Assembly: GCA_902620425.1 (NCBI GenBank)
Contig: CACNHX010000005.1
Location: 1 to 64,000, forward strand
Reading direction: 5' to 3'
DNA: 64,000 bases
From: an uncultured Alphaproteobacteria bacterium
GTDB taxonomy: Bacteria > Pseudomonadota > Alphaproteobacteria > HIMB59 > GCA-002718135
The notes beneath the pieces were generated by a model. It saw nothing but the letters and a program-made list of their open reading frames with translations, had not been told where the DNA came from and made no database searches. How positions within the stretch are numbered: position 1 is the stretch's first letter; the number at the start of each line of letters is the position of its first letter. Positions 1 through 8,571 of the stretch are shown here, one piece after another. The position numbers and the translations under genes were made by a program.

Positions 1-957
1 TTCTTTTCTTAAATAAAAATTATTAAAAAAATCTAATTTATCAAAACTAAATATACTAGATGATTTAGATAAATTTGATATTTCAAAATTTTCAATTATT
101 TCTTCTAATTCAATAGTTTCTGATTTATCTTTGTTATTTGACCAACCTAAAAGTATAAGATTGTTAATAATTGCTTCTTTTAAATAACCGTCTTTTTTTA
201 AATCTAAAATATTTACGGCACCATGTCTTTTTGATAATTTTGTTCCATCTTCTCCGTGAATAAGAGGAATATGAGCATATTGAGGTATATCCCAATTCAT
301 AAATTTATATATGTAGTATTGTCTAAAAGTATTAATAAAATGATCGTCACCTCTAATAATATAATTGATTCCTAAATCATGATCATCCACTACTACAGAT
401 AACATGTAAGTGGGTGATTGATCTTTTCTTAGTAAAATAAAATCATCTAACTCTAAATTTAATACTGTAACATCTCCTTGAATTGTATCTTTAATTTTTA
501 AATTTCCTTCATCTGGCACATCTAATCTAACTACAAAACCTTCATCTCTACTTTGAATATCATTATCATTTTTACATTCAGTACATATTTTTTTAGAATA
601 ATTTTTATTTTCTTTAATTAACTTTCTTCGGTCAGCTATTTTTTCTTCAGAACATACGCATTTAAAAGCTTGTTTTTTTTGAAGTAATTCTCTAGCAATT
701 TCTTGATGCCTTGATAATCTTTTAGATTGAACTTGAATTTCCTCATCCCAATTAAGCCCAAGCCATTTTAAAGAATTAGTTATATTATCTGTGTACTCTT
801 GTTTTGATCTTTCGTGATCTGTATCCTCAATTCTCAAGTAAAATTTAGATGATGCTGATTTTTTACTTACAATATAATTAATTAAAGCAGTTCTAGCACC
901 TCCAAGATGTAGATTTCCAGTAGGAGAGGGTGCAAATCGTGTTTGTAACATAGTCAT
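1..957 (-). CDS. gltX: Glutamyl-tRNA synthetase, partial (C-terminus off the left edge)
   Basis: Class I aminoacyl-tRNA synthetase that charges tRNA-Glu (and possibly tRNA-Gln, since gatCAB is present at 37350-40529). The 319 residues in the window hold the catalytic domain. The HIGH-type signature appears as HLGG at residues 17-20 after APSPTGN, and the KLSKRHG loop lies at about residues 240-246. A zinc-knuckle-like CxC...CxxC cluster sits between them (around positions 570-665). The anticodon-binding part, roughly 150 residues, lies outside the window. Two in-frame ATGs are possible at 957 and 951; both keep the Rossmann start intact. It lies about 20 bp behind lexA on the same strand with no visible terminator, so co-transcription with lexA is likely. 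In many alphaproteobacteria comEC separates these two genes; here it is absent. Confidence 0.96.
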   Translation of the reverse strand, partial: MTMLQTRFAPSPTGNLHLGGARTALINYIVSKKSASSKFYLRIEDTDHERSKQEYTDNITNSLKWLGLNWDEEIQVQSKRLSRHQEIARELLQKKQAFKCVCSEEKIADRRKLIKENKNYSKKICTECKNDNDIQSRDEGFVVRLDVPDEGNLKIKDTIQGDVTVLNLELDDFILLRKDQSPTYMLSVVVDDHDLGINYIIRGDDHFINTFRQYYIYKFMNWDIPQYAHIPLIHGEDGTKLSKRHGAVNILDLKKDGYLKEAIINNLILLGWSNNKDKSETIELEEIIENFEISNLSKSSSIFSFDKLDFFNNFYLRKE

Positions 958-977
958 CTAAAAATTAAGATAAACTA

Positions 978-1604
978 TTAATTATATTTTCTTATAATAC
1001 CAGATAAAGTCCCTTGGACTTGTATTTCACCTGCTTCATATTCCTTTGTTTGAAAACTTTGATTAGCAGGAATTAACAAAACCTTGTTTCGATCAAATTT
1101 AATAGTTTTTAGAGTAACCTCGTTATCTTGTGTAATAACAGCTGCAATTTTTCCATTTTCAACATTATTTGTCTTTTTTATCACAGCAATATCACCGTCA
1201 AATATTCCTTTATCTATCATAGATAGACCTTTTACTTTTAATCCAAAATATTTAGCATTTGGTGATGTCATCGAAGAGGGAACACAAACAAATTCATCAG
1301 CATTTTCAATAGCTTCTATTGCTTCACCTGCAGCTATTGCACCAATTAATGGGATATTAAGGCTATTTGAAAAAGAATTTTCATCACCAATATTATCTTT
1401 ATTTATAATTTCCATTGCTCTTGCTTTGTGCTTTAATCTTTTAATAAAACCTCTTTCTTCTAGACTTGTTATTAATCTATGAATACCTGACTTTGATTTC
1501 AGATTTACTGCACTTTTCATTTCCTCAAAAGAAGGGGAAATTTCATTACTTGAAATGTAATTTTTTAAATAATCGTATAGCTCTTTTTGTTTTTTAGTAA
1601 GCAT
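978..1604 (-). CDS. lexA: LexA repressor, SOS regulator
   Basis: Transcriptional repressor of the DNA-damage response that cleaves itself when stimulated by RecA. The 208-residue protein has an N-terminal winged helix (about residues 1-65, beginning MLTKKQKELYDYL) and a C-terminal S24 peptidase fold. The scissile Ala92-Gly93 is visible in IAAGEA. The catalytic Ser128 is in KGLSMID and the Lys166 in VTLKTI. I place the start at the ATG at 1604. The upstream TTG at 1634 would add ten residues and put the operator and promoter inside the gene. The GTTC-N7-GTTC operator at 1609-1623 directly precedes this start, so autoregulation is expected. The residue before the catalytic serine is Leu rather than the commoner Asp (GLSM instead of GDSM), a minor deviation. 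Confidence 0.97.
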   Translation of the reverse strand: MLTKKQKELYDYLKNYISSNEISPSFEEMKSAVNLKSKSGIHRLITSLEERGFIKRLKHKARAMEIINKDNIGDENSFSNSLNIPLIGAIAAGEAIEAIENADEFVCVPSSMTSPNAKYFGLKVKGLSMIDKGIFDGDIAVIKKTNNVENGKIAAVITQDNEVTLKTIKFDRNKVLLIPANQSFQTKEYEAGEIQVQGTLSGIIRKYN

Positions 1605-1608
1605 TATC

Positions 1609-1639
1609 GTTCTATATATGTTCTTTAAGATCAAAACAA
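1609..1639 (-). promoter_or_regulatory. lexA promoter with LexA box
   Basis: A perfect alphaproteobacterial SOS box, GTTC-TATATAT-GTTC, occupies 1609-1623. On the minus strand a -35-like TTGTTT (1634-1639) and a -10-like TATAGA (1611-1616) are separated by 17 bp, and the box covers the -10. Transcription predicted 6-7 nt beyond the -10 would begin at about 1604, the A of the ATG, so the lexA message may be leaderless. The box match is read directly from the sequence. The start site is inference. Confidence 0.85.
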
Positions 1640-1672
1640 GAACAAATATAAATATCTATATTTTTCAGTTAT

Positions 1673-2128
1673 TTAAATATTAGATTTACCACCTGTTTTC
1701 GAAACAAGGTGTATATTTTGAATTATAATTTTTTTATTTAAGTACTTACACATGTCATAAATTGTCAGGCAGCTAATTGTAACTGCAGTTAATGCCTCCA
1801 TTTCCACACCAGTATTTGCATTTGTTTTTACTTTACTTTTGATAATAAAACTAAATTTTTTATCATTTTTTATAACCTCAATATTTATGTGATTGATTGG
1901 AATGTTATGGCAAAGCGGTATCAATCTAGAGGTTTCTTTTGCTCCCATAATACCACCAATTATTGCAGTTTTTTCTAGGTTCCCTTTTTTTGTCTCAAAT
2001 GATTTTATTTTTTTAAATGTTTCTTTATCAAATTTAATTTCACCAGAGGCTACTGCTACTCTTTCTGTGACATCTTTATTTGATACGTCAATTATATAAG
2101 GATTTCCTTTTTTATTAATATGACTCAT
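1673..2128 (-). CDS. moaC: Cyclic pyranopterin monophosphate synthase MoaC
   Basis: Second enzyme of molybdenum-cofactor synthesis; it converts the MoaA product to cyclic pyranopterin monophosphate. At 151 residues it has the usual length. Family motifs are present: LIPLCHNIP (about residues 71-79), GVEMEALTAV (about 107-116), DMCK and the C-terminal KTGGKS. Its start overlaps the end of trpC by 14 bp, which implies translation coupled to the trp genes. In many alphaproteobacteria moeA follows moaC before lexA; here lexA follows directly after a 68-bp gap. No other Moco gene is seen in the window, so whether a full pathway or a molybdoenzyme exists is unknown. Confidence 0.96.
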   Translation of the reverse strand: MSHINKKGNPYIIDVSNKDVTERVAVASGEIKFDKETFKKIKSFETKKGNLEKTAIIGGIMGAKETSRLIPLCHNIPINHINIEVIKNDKKFSFIIKSKVKTNANTGVEMEALTAVTISCLTIYDMCKYLNKKIIIQNIHLVSKTGGKSNI

Positions 2129-2915
2129 TTAAAAGCAATTCTCCAATTTTCTTTTCTTTATCTTTAGATTTTAACAAACTTTCTCCAATTAAAAAATTAT
2201 ATATCCCTGTCGAATTAAATTTTTTTATATCATCAGAAGTTTTAATTCCACTCTCTGCAATTAAAATATAATCATTAATTAAATTTTTATTCAAATTTAT
2301 TGAGTTATTTAAATTGATTTCAAGACTTTTAAGGTTTCTATTATTAATTCCAATCACAGGGTAGTCTAATTTGATTGCTCTTTTTAGTTCGTCTTCATCA
2401 TGAACCTCGATAATACAATCTAATTTTAATTCATTTGCATAATTTATAAATTCTATTGCTTGAGCGTCTGATAGTATTGATAAAATTAATAATATACAAT
2501 CAGCTTGATAAATCTTACTTTCTAAAATTTGATATTTATCAATAATAAAATCTTTTCTTAAAATAGGTAAATTTGTCTTCTTTTTTACCAGCGATAAATG
2601 ATCAATATTTCCTAAAAAATATTTACTTTCTGTTAAAATCGATAACGCTCCAACGCCAGATCTTTCATATAAAATAGCAATGTCTTCTGGTTTGTAATCT
2701 GAAATTATTTCACCTGCACTTGGACTTTGTTTTTTTACTTCGCCAATTATAAAATTTTTTTTATTTTTTTGAGCTGAAATTAATTGATCTTTAAATTCAC
2801 GTTTCTCTAATTTTGAGGAAATTAATTTTTCTAATGTTTTAAAAGAACATCTTTTTTTTGTTTCTTCTAATTCTTTTGATTTATCTTCACAAATTTTTTG
2901 AAGTATATTACTCAT
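2115..2915 (-). CDS. trpC: Indole-3-glycerol-phosphate synthase
   Basis: TIM-barrel enzyme that closes carboxyphenylamino-deoxyribulose phosphate to indole-3-glycerol phosphate in tryptophan synthesis. The 266 residues match the family length. Diagnostic segments include GEVKKQSPSAG (catalytic Lys after strand 1, about residues 58-68), ILRKDFIID, GINNRNL and IAESGI. It is a stand-alone TrpC, not fused to TrpF. It overlaps trpD upstream (8 bp) and moaC downstream (14 bp), placing it inside one polycistronic unit with trpE, trpG and trpD. trpF, trpA and trpB are not in this window. Confidence 0.97.
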   Translation of the reverse strand: MSNILQKICEDKSKELEETKKRCSFKTLEKLISSKLEKREFKDQLISAQKNKKNFIIGEVKKQSPSAGEIISDYKPEDIAILYERSGVGALSILTESKYFLGNIDHLSLVKKKTNLPILRKDFIIDKYQILESKIYQADCILLILSILSDAQAIEFINYANELKLDCIIEVHDEDELKRAIKLDYPVIGINNRNLKSLEINLNNSINLNKNLINDYILIAESGIKTSDDIKKFNSTGIYNFLIGESLLKSKDKEKKIGELLLNESY

Positions 2916-3909
2916 TAATTAGTGAATTTACAAAATTTTTTGTAATTCCTTCTTCAATTGTTTTTTTTGCTAATTCAAAACTATCTTTTAGATTATTTCT
3001 TAAATTGGATAAATATATTGCCGCTCCTGCATTTAATTCTACAATCATTTGAAATTCTCTGTAATCGCGGTTAATCATTTTATTAAAGCAATTTGCATTA
3101 TATTCTGGATCTCCACCTTTTATATCTTCCAATTTAATTAAATCATAACCATAGTCTCTTGGATCAAAACTATATTCCAGAACTTTATTATCTTTCAATT
3201 CATTAATTAGAGTATTATCTGATAAACTTATTTCATCTAAGCCATCCAATCCGTGAACAACCATCGCTTTTTCAGAGCCTAGTTCTTTTAAGCAATTACA
3301 ATGCATAGAAACTAAATCTCTTGAATAGACACCTAGAAGCTGTTTACTTGCTTTAGCAGGATTTGTAAGAGGGCCTAATAAATTAAAAATTGTACGTGTA
3401 GCTAAATTCTTACGAACATTAATTACATTCTTCATGGCAGAATGATGATTTTGAGCAAATAAAAAGCAAAAATTTTTATTTGATAATGAGTTTTCTAAAT
3501 CTTCTACATTATTTGTAATCTTATAACCTATTTTTTCTAGCATATCTGCAGAACCTGATTTTGAACTAACCGAACGGTTACCATGCTTTGCTATAGTAAC
3601 TCCAGCACTTGCAGCAACTATTGCTGCACTTGTTGATATATTTAATGTGTCTTTCATATCTCCACCAGTGCCACAAGTATCAATTGTATTTTCAGGAGAG
3701 TTTATTTTTAGAGATTTCTCTCTCATTACTTTGGCTGCACCGATAATTTCTTCTTTTGTTTCACCTTTTAACTTTAAACCAATTAGTATTGATGTAATTT
3801 TAATATCATCTAATTCTCCACTCATAATTTTATTGAATATATACATACTCTCTTCAATATTCATATTTTGTTGTTCGAGAATTTTATTTAATATTAAAGT
3901 TTGATCCAT
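2908..3909 (-). CDS. trpD: Anthranilate phosphoribosyltransferase
   Basis: Transfers the phosphoribosyl group of PRPP to anthranilate. The 333-residue protein has the helical N-terminal domain of the nucleoside phosphorylase/TrpD family, then the PRPP-binding glycine motif TCGTGGD (about residues 79-85) and KHGNRSVSSKSGSAD (about 109-123), both hallmarks of TrpD. Its ATG shares a base with the stop codon of trpG, so translation is coupled. Substrate-channelling partners TrpE/TrpG lie immediately upstream. Confidence 0.97.
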   Translation of the reverse strand: MDQTLILNKILEQQNMNIEESMYIFNKIMSGELDDIKITSILIGLKLKGETKEEIIGAAKVMREKSLKINSPENTIDTCGTGGDMKDTLNISTSAAIVAASAGVTIAKHGNRSVSSKSGSADMLEKIGYKITNNVEDLENSLSNKNFCFLFAQNHHSAMKNVINVRKNLATRTIFNLLGPLTNPAKASKQLLGVYSRDLVSMHCNCLKELGSEKAMVVHGLDGLDEISLSDNTLINELKDNKVLEYSFDPRDYGYDLIKLEDIKGGDPEYNANCFNKMINRDYREFQMIVELNAGAAIYLSNLRNNLKDSFELAKKTIEEGITKNFVNSLINE

Positions 3910-4478
3910 TATTTTGCTAAGTTTAAAAAGTTTTTTAAAATAATTTTACCCATATCAGTACCTATACTTTCTGGATGAAATTGTAGTCCAAATATTGGTA
4001 ATTTTTGATGTGCAATACCCATTATAATCTTATTATTTGTTTCAGCAGTAATTAAAAAATCTTTAGGCATAGTTCTTTTATCAATTATAAGTGAGTGATA
4101 TCTAGTTGCTTTAAATTTTCTTTCTACATTTTTAAATATAGAGTGTCCAAAGTGATTAATTGTATCAACTTTTCCGTGCATGATTTCTTTGCATTTAATG
4201 ATTTTACCTCCAAAAGCTTGACCAATAGTTTGATGCCCTAAACAAATGCCAAGTATAGGAAATTGTTTTGATAATTCTGTAACGATATTAAGACTTATTC
4301 CAGCTTCATTTGGTGTGCATGGACCTGGTGAAATAACTATTGATTTAGGTTTTAATTTACGAATTTTATTTATAGAAATCTTGTCATTTCTAAAAACAAC
4401 AACCTTCTGATTTAAATCCAATAAGTAGTGTTTTACATTGTAAGTAAAACTATCATAATTATCTATCAGTAATATCAT
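3909..4478 (-). CDS. trpG: Anthranilate synthase glutamine amidotransferase subunit
   Basis: Class I glutamine amidotransferase that supplies ammonia to TrpE. The protein of 189 residues starts MILLIDNYDSFTYN, the usual TrpG/PabA start. The nucleophilic Cys is in GICLGHQ (about residue 79) and the His-Glu pair in LQFHPES near residue 170. It overlaps trpE by 4 bp (ATGA). In streamlined genomes one such subunit often also serves p-aminobenzoate synthase (PabB); that dual role is possible but cannot be seen here. Confidence 0.96.
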   Translation of the reverse strand: MILLIDNYDSFTYNVKHYLLDLNQKVVVFRNDKISINKIRKLKPKSIVISPGPCTPNEAGISLNIVTELSKQFPILGICLGHQTIGQAFGGKIIKCKEIMHGKVDTINHFGHSIFKNVERKFKATRYHSLIIDKRTMPKDFLITAETNNKIIMGIAHQKLPIFGLQFHPESIGTDMGKIILKNFLNLAK

Positions 4479-5953
4479 ATATCGAATTTGTATGAATCCT
4501 CTGCGGCTGCCATTAAAGCACTAGCTTTATTCAAAATTTCTTGATGTTCATTTTTTGGGACTGAGTCATAAACTATTCCAGCACCAGCCTGAATGTATAA
4601 TTTACTATCTTTTACAAGCCCAGTCCTCAAACTAATACAAGTATCCATGTCTCCATTAGAATCAAAATAACCCATACAACCAGCATAAAAACTTCTATTT
4701 AAATTTTCAAGTTCCTCTATGATTTCCATCGCTCTTATTTTTGGTGCACCAGAAACTGTACCTGCTGGAAATCCAGCCATTAAAGCATCTAGAGCATCTA
4801 AATTATTATCTATTTTTCCCTCAACGTTTGAAACAATATGCATTACATGAGAGTAGTACTCTATAATCATCTTTTCAGTAACATTCACTGTTCCCTTTTT
4901 TGCAACACGACCAACATCGTTCCTTCCTAAATCTAAAAGCATTAAGTGTTCTGCGAGTTCTTTCTTATCATTCAGTAAGTCATTAGATAAATAAAGGTCT
5001 TCAGATGCATTCTTTCCTCTTTTTCTTGTTCCAGCAATTGGTCTTATCGTAACTTTTTTGTTTCTTAATTGAACCATTAATTCTGGACTAGATGCAACAA
5101 GGCCAATTTTATCGAAGTTAAGATTTACAAGATAAGGAGATGGATTTAGTCGTCTTAACGATCTATAAAGATTGACTGCCTTTAAATTATATTTTGTTTC
5201 AAATCTCTGTGAAGGTACAACTTGAAAGATATCTCCATTTTTAATATATTCTTTTGCTTTATTAACAATTTTATAAAATTGTTCTTTCTTGAAATTTGAT
5301 TTAAATTTTAATTTAAATTTTTTATTTTTCTTTTGCGCAGGTTTTAAAATACTTTTTTCTAACTTTTTAATTGTTTTATCAATAAGTAATTTATTTTTTC
5401 TATAGGCTTTTTCTGCTGAGATTTTTTTACTTGGATACGTAACTGTCATAAGGGAAATAATATCTTTAATATTATCAAAAACTGCGACAATTTTTGGTCT
5501 GATTAAAATTGCATCAGGTATTTTTATATTGTCCTTATTACTTAGTTTAATTTTTTCAATATATTGAATTATTGGATATCCTAGATATCCAACTAGTGTA
5601 GGGAAAGGAACGTCAATTTCATTATTTTTAAATTTTGAAATTTTTACAAGTTCTTTAAGACTATGAATTGGCTTGTGATCTAGTTTATAATCAAAATTAT
5701 GATCCAAATATTTTATTTTTGCCTTACCTTTCTCAACTGTCCAAATTAAATCTGGATCACAACCAAGTAATGAGTAACGTCCTCTTTTACTTCCACCCTC
5801 TACTGATTCTAATAGAAAGGAATATTTTTCCGATTTACTAATTTTTAATAATGATGAAAATGGTGTTTCAATATCAGCAATAAGATTTTTTTTTAATATC
5901 TGAGGTAAGCCTTTATTATATTGACTTATAAAATTTTTTTTTTCTAGACTCAT
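4475..5953 (-). CDS. trpE: Anthranilate synthase component I
   Basis: Chorismate-using enzyme that makes anthranilate together with TrpG. The 492-residue protein has the N-terminal TrpE regulatory region (the LLES element near residue 47, typical of tryptophan feedback binding) and the chorismate-binding domain, with IAGTRKRG, LLDLGRNDVGRV, FPAGTVSGAPK and the C-terminal IQAGAGIVYDS. Start and the stop of ppiD overlap as ATGA at 5950-5953. There is no leader peptide or attenuator between ppiD and trpE, so classical trp attenuation is unlikely. Feedback inhibition is probably the main control. Confidence 0.97.
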   Translation of the reverse strand: MSLEKKNFISQYNKGLPQILKKNLIADIETPFSSLLKISKSEKYSFLLESVEGGSKRGRYSLLGCDPDLIWTVEKGKAKIKYLDHNFDYKLDHKPIHSLKELVKISKFKNNEIDVPFPTLVGYLGYPIIQYIEKIKLSNKDNIKIPDAILIRPKIVAVFDNIKDIISLMTVTYPSKKISAEKAYRKNKLLIDKTIKKLEKSILKPAQKKNKKFKLKFKSNFKKEQFYKIVNKAKEYIKNGDIFQVVPSQRFETKYNLKAVNLYRSLRRLNPSPYLVNLNFDKIGLVASSPELMVQLRNKKVTIRPIAGTRKRGKNASEDLYLSNDLLNDKKELAEHLMLLDLGRNDVGRVAKKGTVNVTEKMIIEYYSHVMHIVSNVEGKIDNNLDALDALMAGFPAGTVSGAPKIRAMEIIEELENLNRSFYAGCMGYFDSNGDMDTCISLRTGLVKDSKLYIQAGAGIVYDSVPKNEHQEILNKASALMAAAEDSYKFDI

Positions 5954-7770
5954 TTATACTGAGATAAAAGACCATTTATTAGTTCATCATTGAACGAAAT
6001 TTCTTTTGTCTTAATAATCTCACTACCAAATGCTGTTTTCAAATCACCTATTAAATTGATATTTGATGTATTTTCACCTTCTTCAGGCATCTTTATACTT
6101 TTAATATTAGCAAAATAAATAGCATTTTCATCTGATCCAAAAGCTACTTTATCAATATCAGTTTCAAAAATCTTTTGTTTAAAAGATATTGGTAATTCAT
6201 CATTAGTCTTTAAAGATAAAATTAAATTTTCCGGATTAGTTGCATAAAATTTACTTATATTTGTGAAGATCTCTTTATTATTTTCAAAAATATTTTCTGC
6301 TTGTTCAGTTTTTTTTGTAAAAATAAAATCATTTAAAACACTGTCAAAGATATTATCAATACTCTCTATTTTTGATGGATAAATGTTATCAATGTTTACA
6401 ATAAAGGAAGTATCATCATCAATGTCTACTAAATTACTAACAAAATCTTTATTTTGTGTAAAAGAAAATGAAATGACGTTGCTTAAAGTAGGATCATCTT
6501 CATTTGTATTGTTAATAATTTTTTTCTTAATGATTAATTTAAGATTATTTTGATCTGCTATTTCAGTAATTGAAAACCCATCAAGTATTTGTTGGTCGAG
6601 GCTTGATTTTAATTCATTAAAGTAATTATCTGCTTCAAAATTGATTAATGTATTATTTATTTCATTTTTCACTTCATCAAATGTTAATTCTTTTTCTGGG
6701 AAAATTTCATCCAAAATAATTATATGATATGCCAAGGTTGTTTGTACTACATCTGACATACTTCCTTTGTCTAATTCAAATATTGCATTTGCAAGTTGTT
6801 CTAAAACTTTATTTTTATCAACATTTTTGAAATCATTAAAAATTATATTATTTTCTTCTGCAAATTTAATAATTTCTTCATTAGTTTTTCCAGAAACTTT
6901 TATTTTAAAATCGTCTGCTTCTTCTATTGATTTAAAATTAAATTGTTTAAAACTTCTCTCTTCTGGATTAATAAATAAGCTTTTATTGTTATTATAATAA
7001 TCATTAAGACTATTTTCTGAAGGTGAAAAATTATTACGATAATCACTTTTGCTTATTAATATATATGAAATATCTCTTTCTTCTTTTGTCATATATGCAG
7101 CAGAGTTATTATTAAAGTAATCTAATAGTTCCTTATTATCTTTGGAAATTTGATCTTTACTATAGTTTTCAAGTTTGATTTCGTTGTAAGGTATTTTAAG
7201 CAACTCTATGTCTCTACTCTGATTATCATACTTATTAAAATTTAATTGCAACTCTAATGGATAATTTTTTTGAAAGAAAAGCTGATCAAATACAATCGAC
7301 CTAGTTTCAAAGTCTATTAAATCAACAAGATCCTCAATTTTTAAACCTTGTCTTCTTAAAAAAGTATTCAATATTTCATCATCTAATTTATTGTTTATGT
7401 AGAGATTTGGAAAATTTCTTTTTGTTTCTTTTGCAATTGTGGTGTCATCTAAAATAAAATTTATTTTATCAAACTCATTTTCAAAGACTGCACTATTGAC
7501 TAAATTTTGAAGAGCAATTTGATGAACTTGAAAGCTTCTGACCTGATCGCCAGTTAATTTACTTCCAATCATTTGAGAAAATTGATTAATATTCATATCC
7601 ATTGAACGCATAAATTTTGTAGTTGAAATAGGTGTGCCAGAAATATCAGCAACAAAATTATCGGAATTAAATAAATTTGAGTATCTTGCTTGCCCTCTAA
7701 AGAAAAACAAGCTAGCTCCAAAAAGAATAGCTAAACCAATTCCAATCCAAGAATTTCTAAAAAATCTCAT
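5950..7770 (-). CDS. ppiD: PpiD-like periplasmic peptidyl-prolyl isomerase/chaperone
   Basis: Membrane-anchored folding factor expected to act at the SecYEG exit on outer-membrane and periplasmic proteins. The 606-residue protein starts with a short cytoplasmic tail and a single membrane segment (about residues 8-25), then a SurA_N-type chaperone region. A parvulin-like domain follows at about residues 225-370, ending in SDVVQTTLAYHIIILDEI. The C-terminal half is poorly conserved, as is common in this family. It heads the trp gene unit, a common alphaproteobacterial arrangement. It is divergent from tpiA across a 49-bp gap. Confidence 0.88.
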   Translation of the reverse strand: MRFFRNSWIGIGLAILFGASLFFFRGQARYSNLFNSDNFVADISGTPISTTKFMRSMDMNINQFSQMIGSKLTGDQVRSFQVHQIALQNLVNSAVFENEFDKINFILDDTTIAKETKRNFPNLYINNKLDDEILNTFLRRQGLKIEDLVDLIDFETRSIVFDQLFFQKNYPLELQLNFNKYDNQSRDIELLKIPYNEIKLENYSKDQISKDNKELLDYFNNNSAAYMTKEERDISYILISKSDYRNNFSPSENSLNDYYNNNKSLFINPEERSFKQFNFKSIEEADDFKIKVSGKTNEEIIKFAEENNIIFNDFKNVDKNKVLEQLANAIFELDKGSMSDVVQTTLAYHIIILDEIFPEKELTFDEVKNEINNTLINFEADNYFNELKSSLDQQILDGFSITEIADQNNLKLIIKKKIINNTNEDDPTLSNVISFSFTQNKDFVSNLVDIDDDTSFIVNIDNIYPSKIESIDNIFDSVLNDFIFTKKTEQAENIFENNKEIFTNISKFYATNPENLILSLKTNDELPISFKQKIFETDIDKVAFGSDENAIYFANIKSIKMPEEGENTSNINLIGDLKTAFGSEIIKTKEISFNDELINGLLSQYK

Positions 7771-7780
7771 AAAATTTCTA

Positions 7781-7808
7781 TTGCTTCTATAATATTAGTT
7801 TCTATAAA
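7781..7808 (+). promoter_or_regulatory. Candidate tpiA promoter
   Basis: TTGCTT (7781-7786) and TATAAA (7803-7808) are separated by 16 bp in the divergent ppiD/tpiA gap. The predicted start at about 7815 is only some 5 nt before the tpiA ATG at 7820, leaving no room for a Shine-Dalgarno site. Confidence 0.42.
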
Positions 7809-7819
7809 TAAAAGTAATT

Positions 7820-8539
7820 ATGGTAAATCTTGATAAATATTCTTCAATTTTCATTGCAAATTGGAAATTAAATGGAAATTCCTCATTTTTAAAAGATTAT
7901 TATGAAAAATTAAAAGTTAATTCTAATAATTGTACGATTATCTGCTCACCTTCAATTTACTTAAAATCACTAAAAGGAAATAATGAAAACTTATTTTGTG
8001 GAGCACAAGATGTTTCTTTTTATAAAGAAGGCGCCTATACTGGAGAATTATCTGCCTCAATGTTGAAAGATAATCATATAGATTTTTGTTTGGTTGGACA
8101 CTCTGAGCGAAGACAATACTTTTCTGAAACTAATGATAATGTAAATATTAAAAGTTCAAATCTAATTGAAGAAAATATTATTCCAGTTATTTGTATAGGC
8201 GAAACCTTAGAGCAAAAAGAAAACAACTTAACAGAAGAAATCTTATCTGCACAAATAAAGGACGGTGTTCCAAATTTAGCAAATCATGAAAATTCTTTAA
8301 TTGCTTATGAGCCAGTTTGGGCAATAGGAACAGGATTAACACCAACTTTGGGTGAGATAAATCAAGTACACGAATTAATTAAAAATTTTGATACTAAATT
8401 TAAAAGTTTTAAGGTTCTTTATGGTGGTTCTGTTAAGTCTTCAAATTCAAAAGAAATTACAGGATTAAGTCATGTAGATGGCTGCTTAATTGGGGGAGCC
8501 TCATTAAAAGTTGATGAATTCAATACAATTATTTCTTGA
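7820..8539 (+). CDS. tpiA: Triosephosphate isomerase
   Basis: Interconverts dihydroxyacetone phosphate and glyceraldehyde 3-phosphate. The 239 residues form one TIM barrel. Asn and Lys of the active site are in ANWKLNG (about residues 14-20). The catalytic His is in GHSERR (about 93-98), the catalytic Glu in YEPVWAIGTG (about 159-168), and the phosphate-binding YGGSV follows. It is the first gene of the plus-strand run tpiA-secG-pyrG-kdsA-eno, an order seen in many alphaproteobacteria. Confidence 0.98.
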   Translation: MVNLDKYSSIFIANWKLNGNSSFLKDYYEKLKVNSNNCTIICSPSIYLKSLKGNNENLFCGAQDVSFYKEGAYTGELSASMLKDNHIDFCLVGHSERRQYFSETNDNVNIKSSNLIEENIIPVICIGETLEQKENNLTEEILSAQIKDGVPNLANHENSLIAYEPVWAIGTGLTPTLGEINQVHELIKNFDTKFKSFKVLYGGSVKSSNSKEITGLSHVDGCLIGGASLKVDEFNTIIS

Positions 8540-8563
8540 TAAATAAAATCAATTTAATATAAA
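8536..8563 (+). promoter_or_regulatory. Candidate secG promoter
   Basis: TTGATA (8536-8541, overlapping the tpiA stop) and TATAAA (8558-8563) are spaced by 16 bp. The predicted transcription start at about 8570 lies about 2 nt before the secG ATG (8572), so the message would be practically leaderless. Confidence 0.5.
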
Positions 8564-8571
8564 GCGCAATT

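Noticed and set aside
1084..1482. Antisense open frames within lexA, trpD, pdhB, topA, gatA and glyA
   Set aside because: They mirror the real genes on the other strand, show no family motifs and have composition typical of reverse-complement reading.
978..1634. Longer lexA from the TTG at 1634
   Set aside because: It would place the LexA box and the -10 inside the coding sequence and add a non-conserved MILKNIYRTI; the ATG at 1604 gives the normal LexA N-terminus.
5940..5990. trp attenuator or leader peptide before trpE
   Set aside because: trpE overlaps ppiD by ATGA and there is no leader with Trp codons or competing hairpins.
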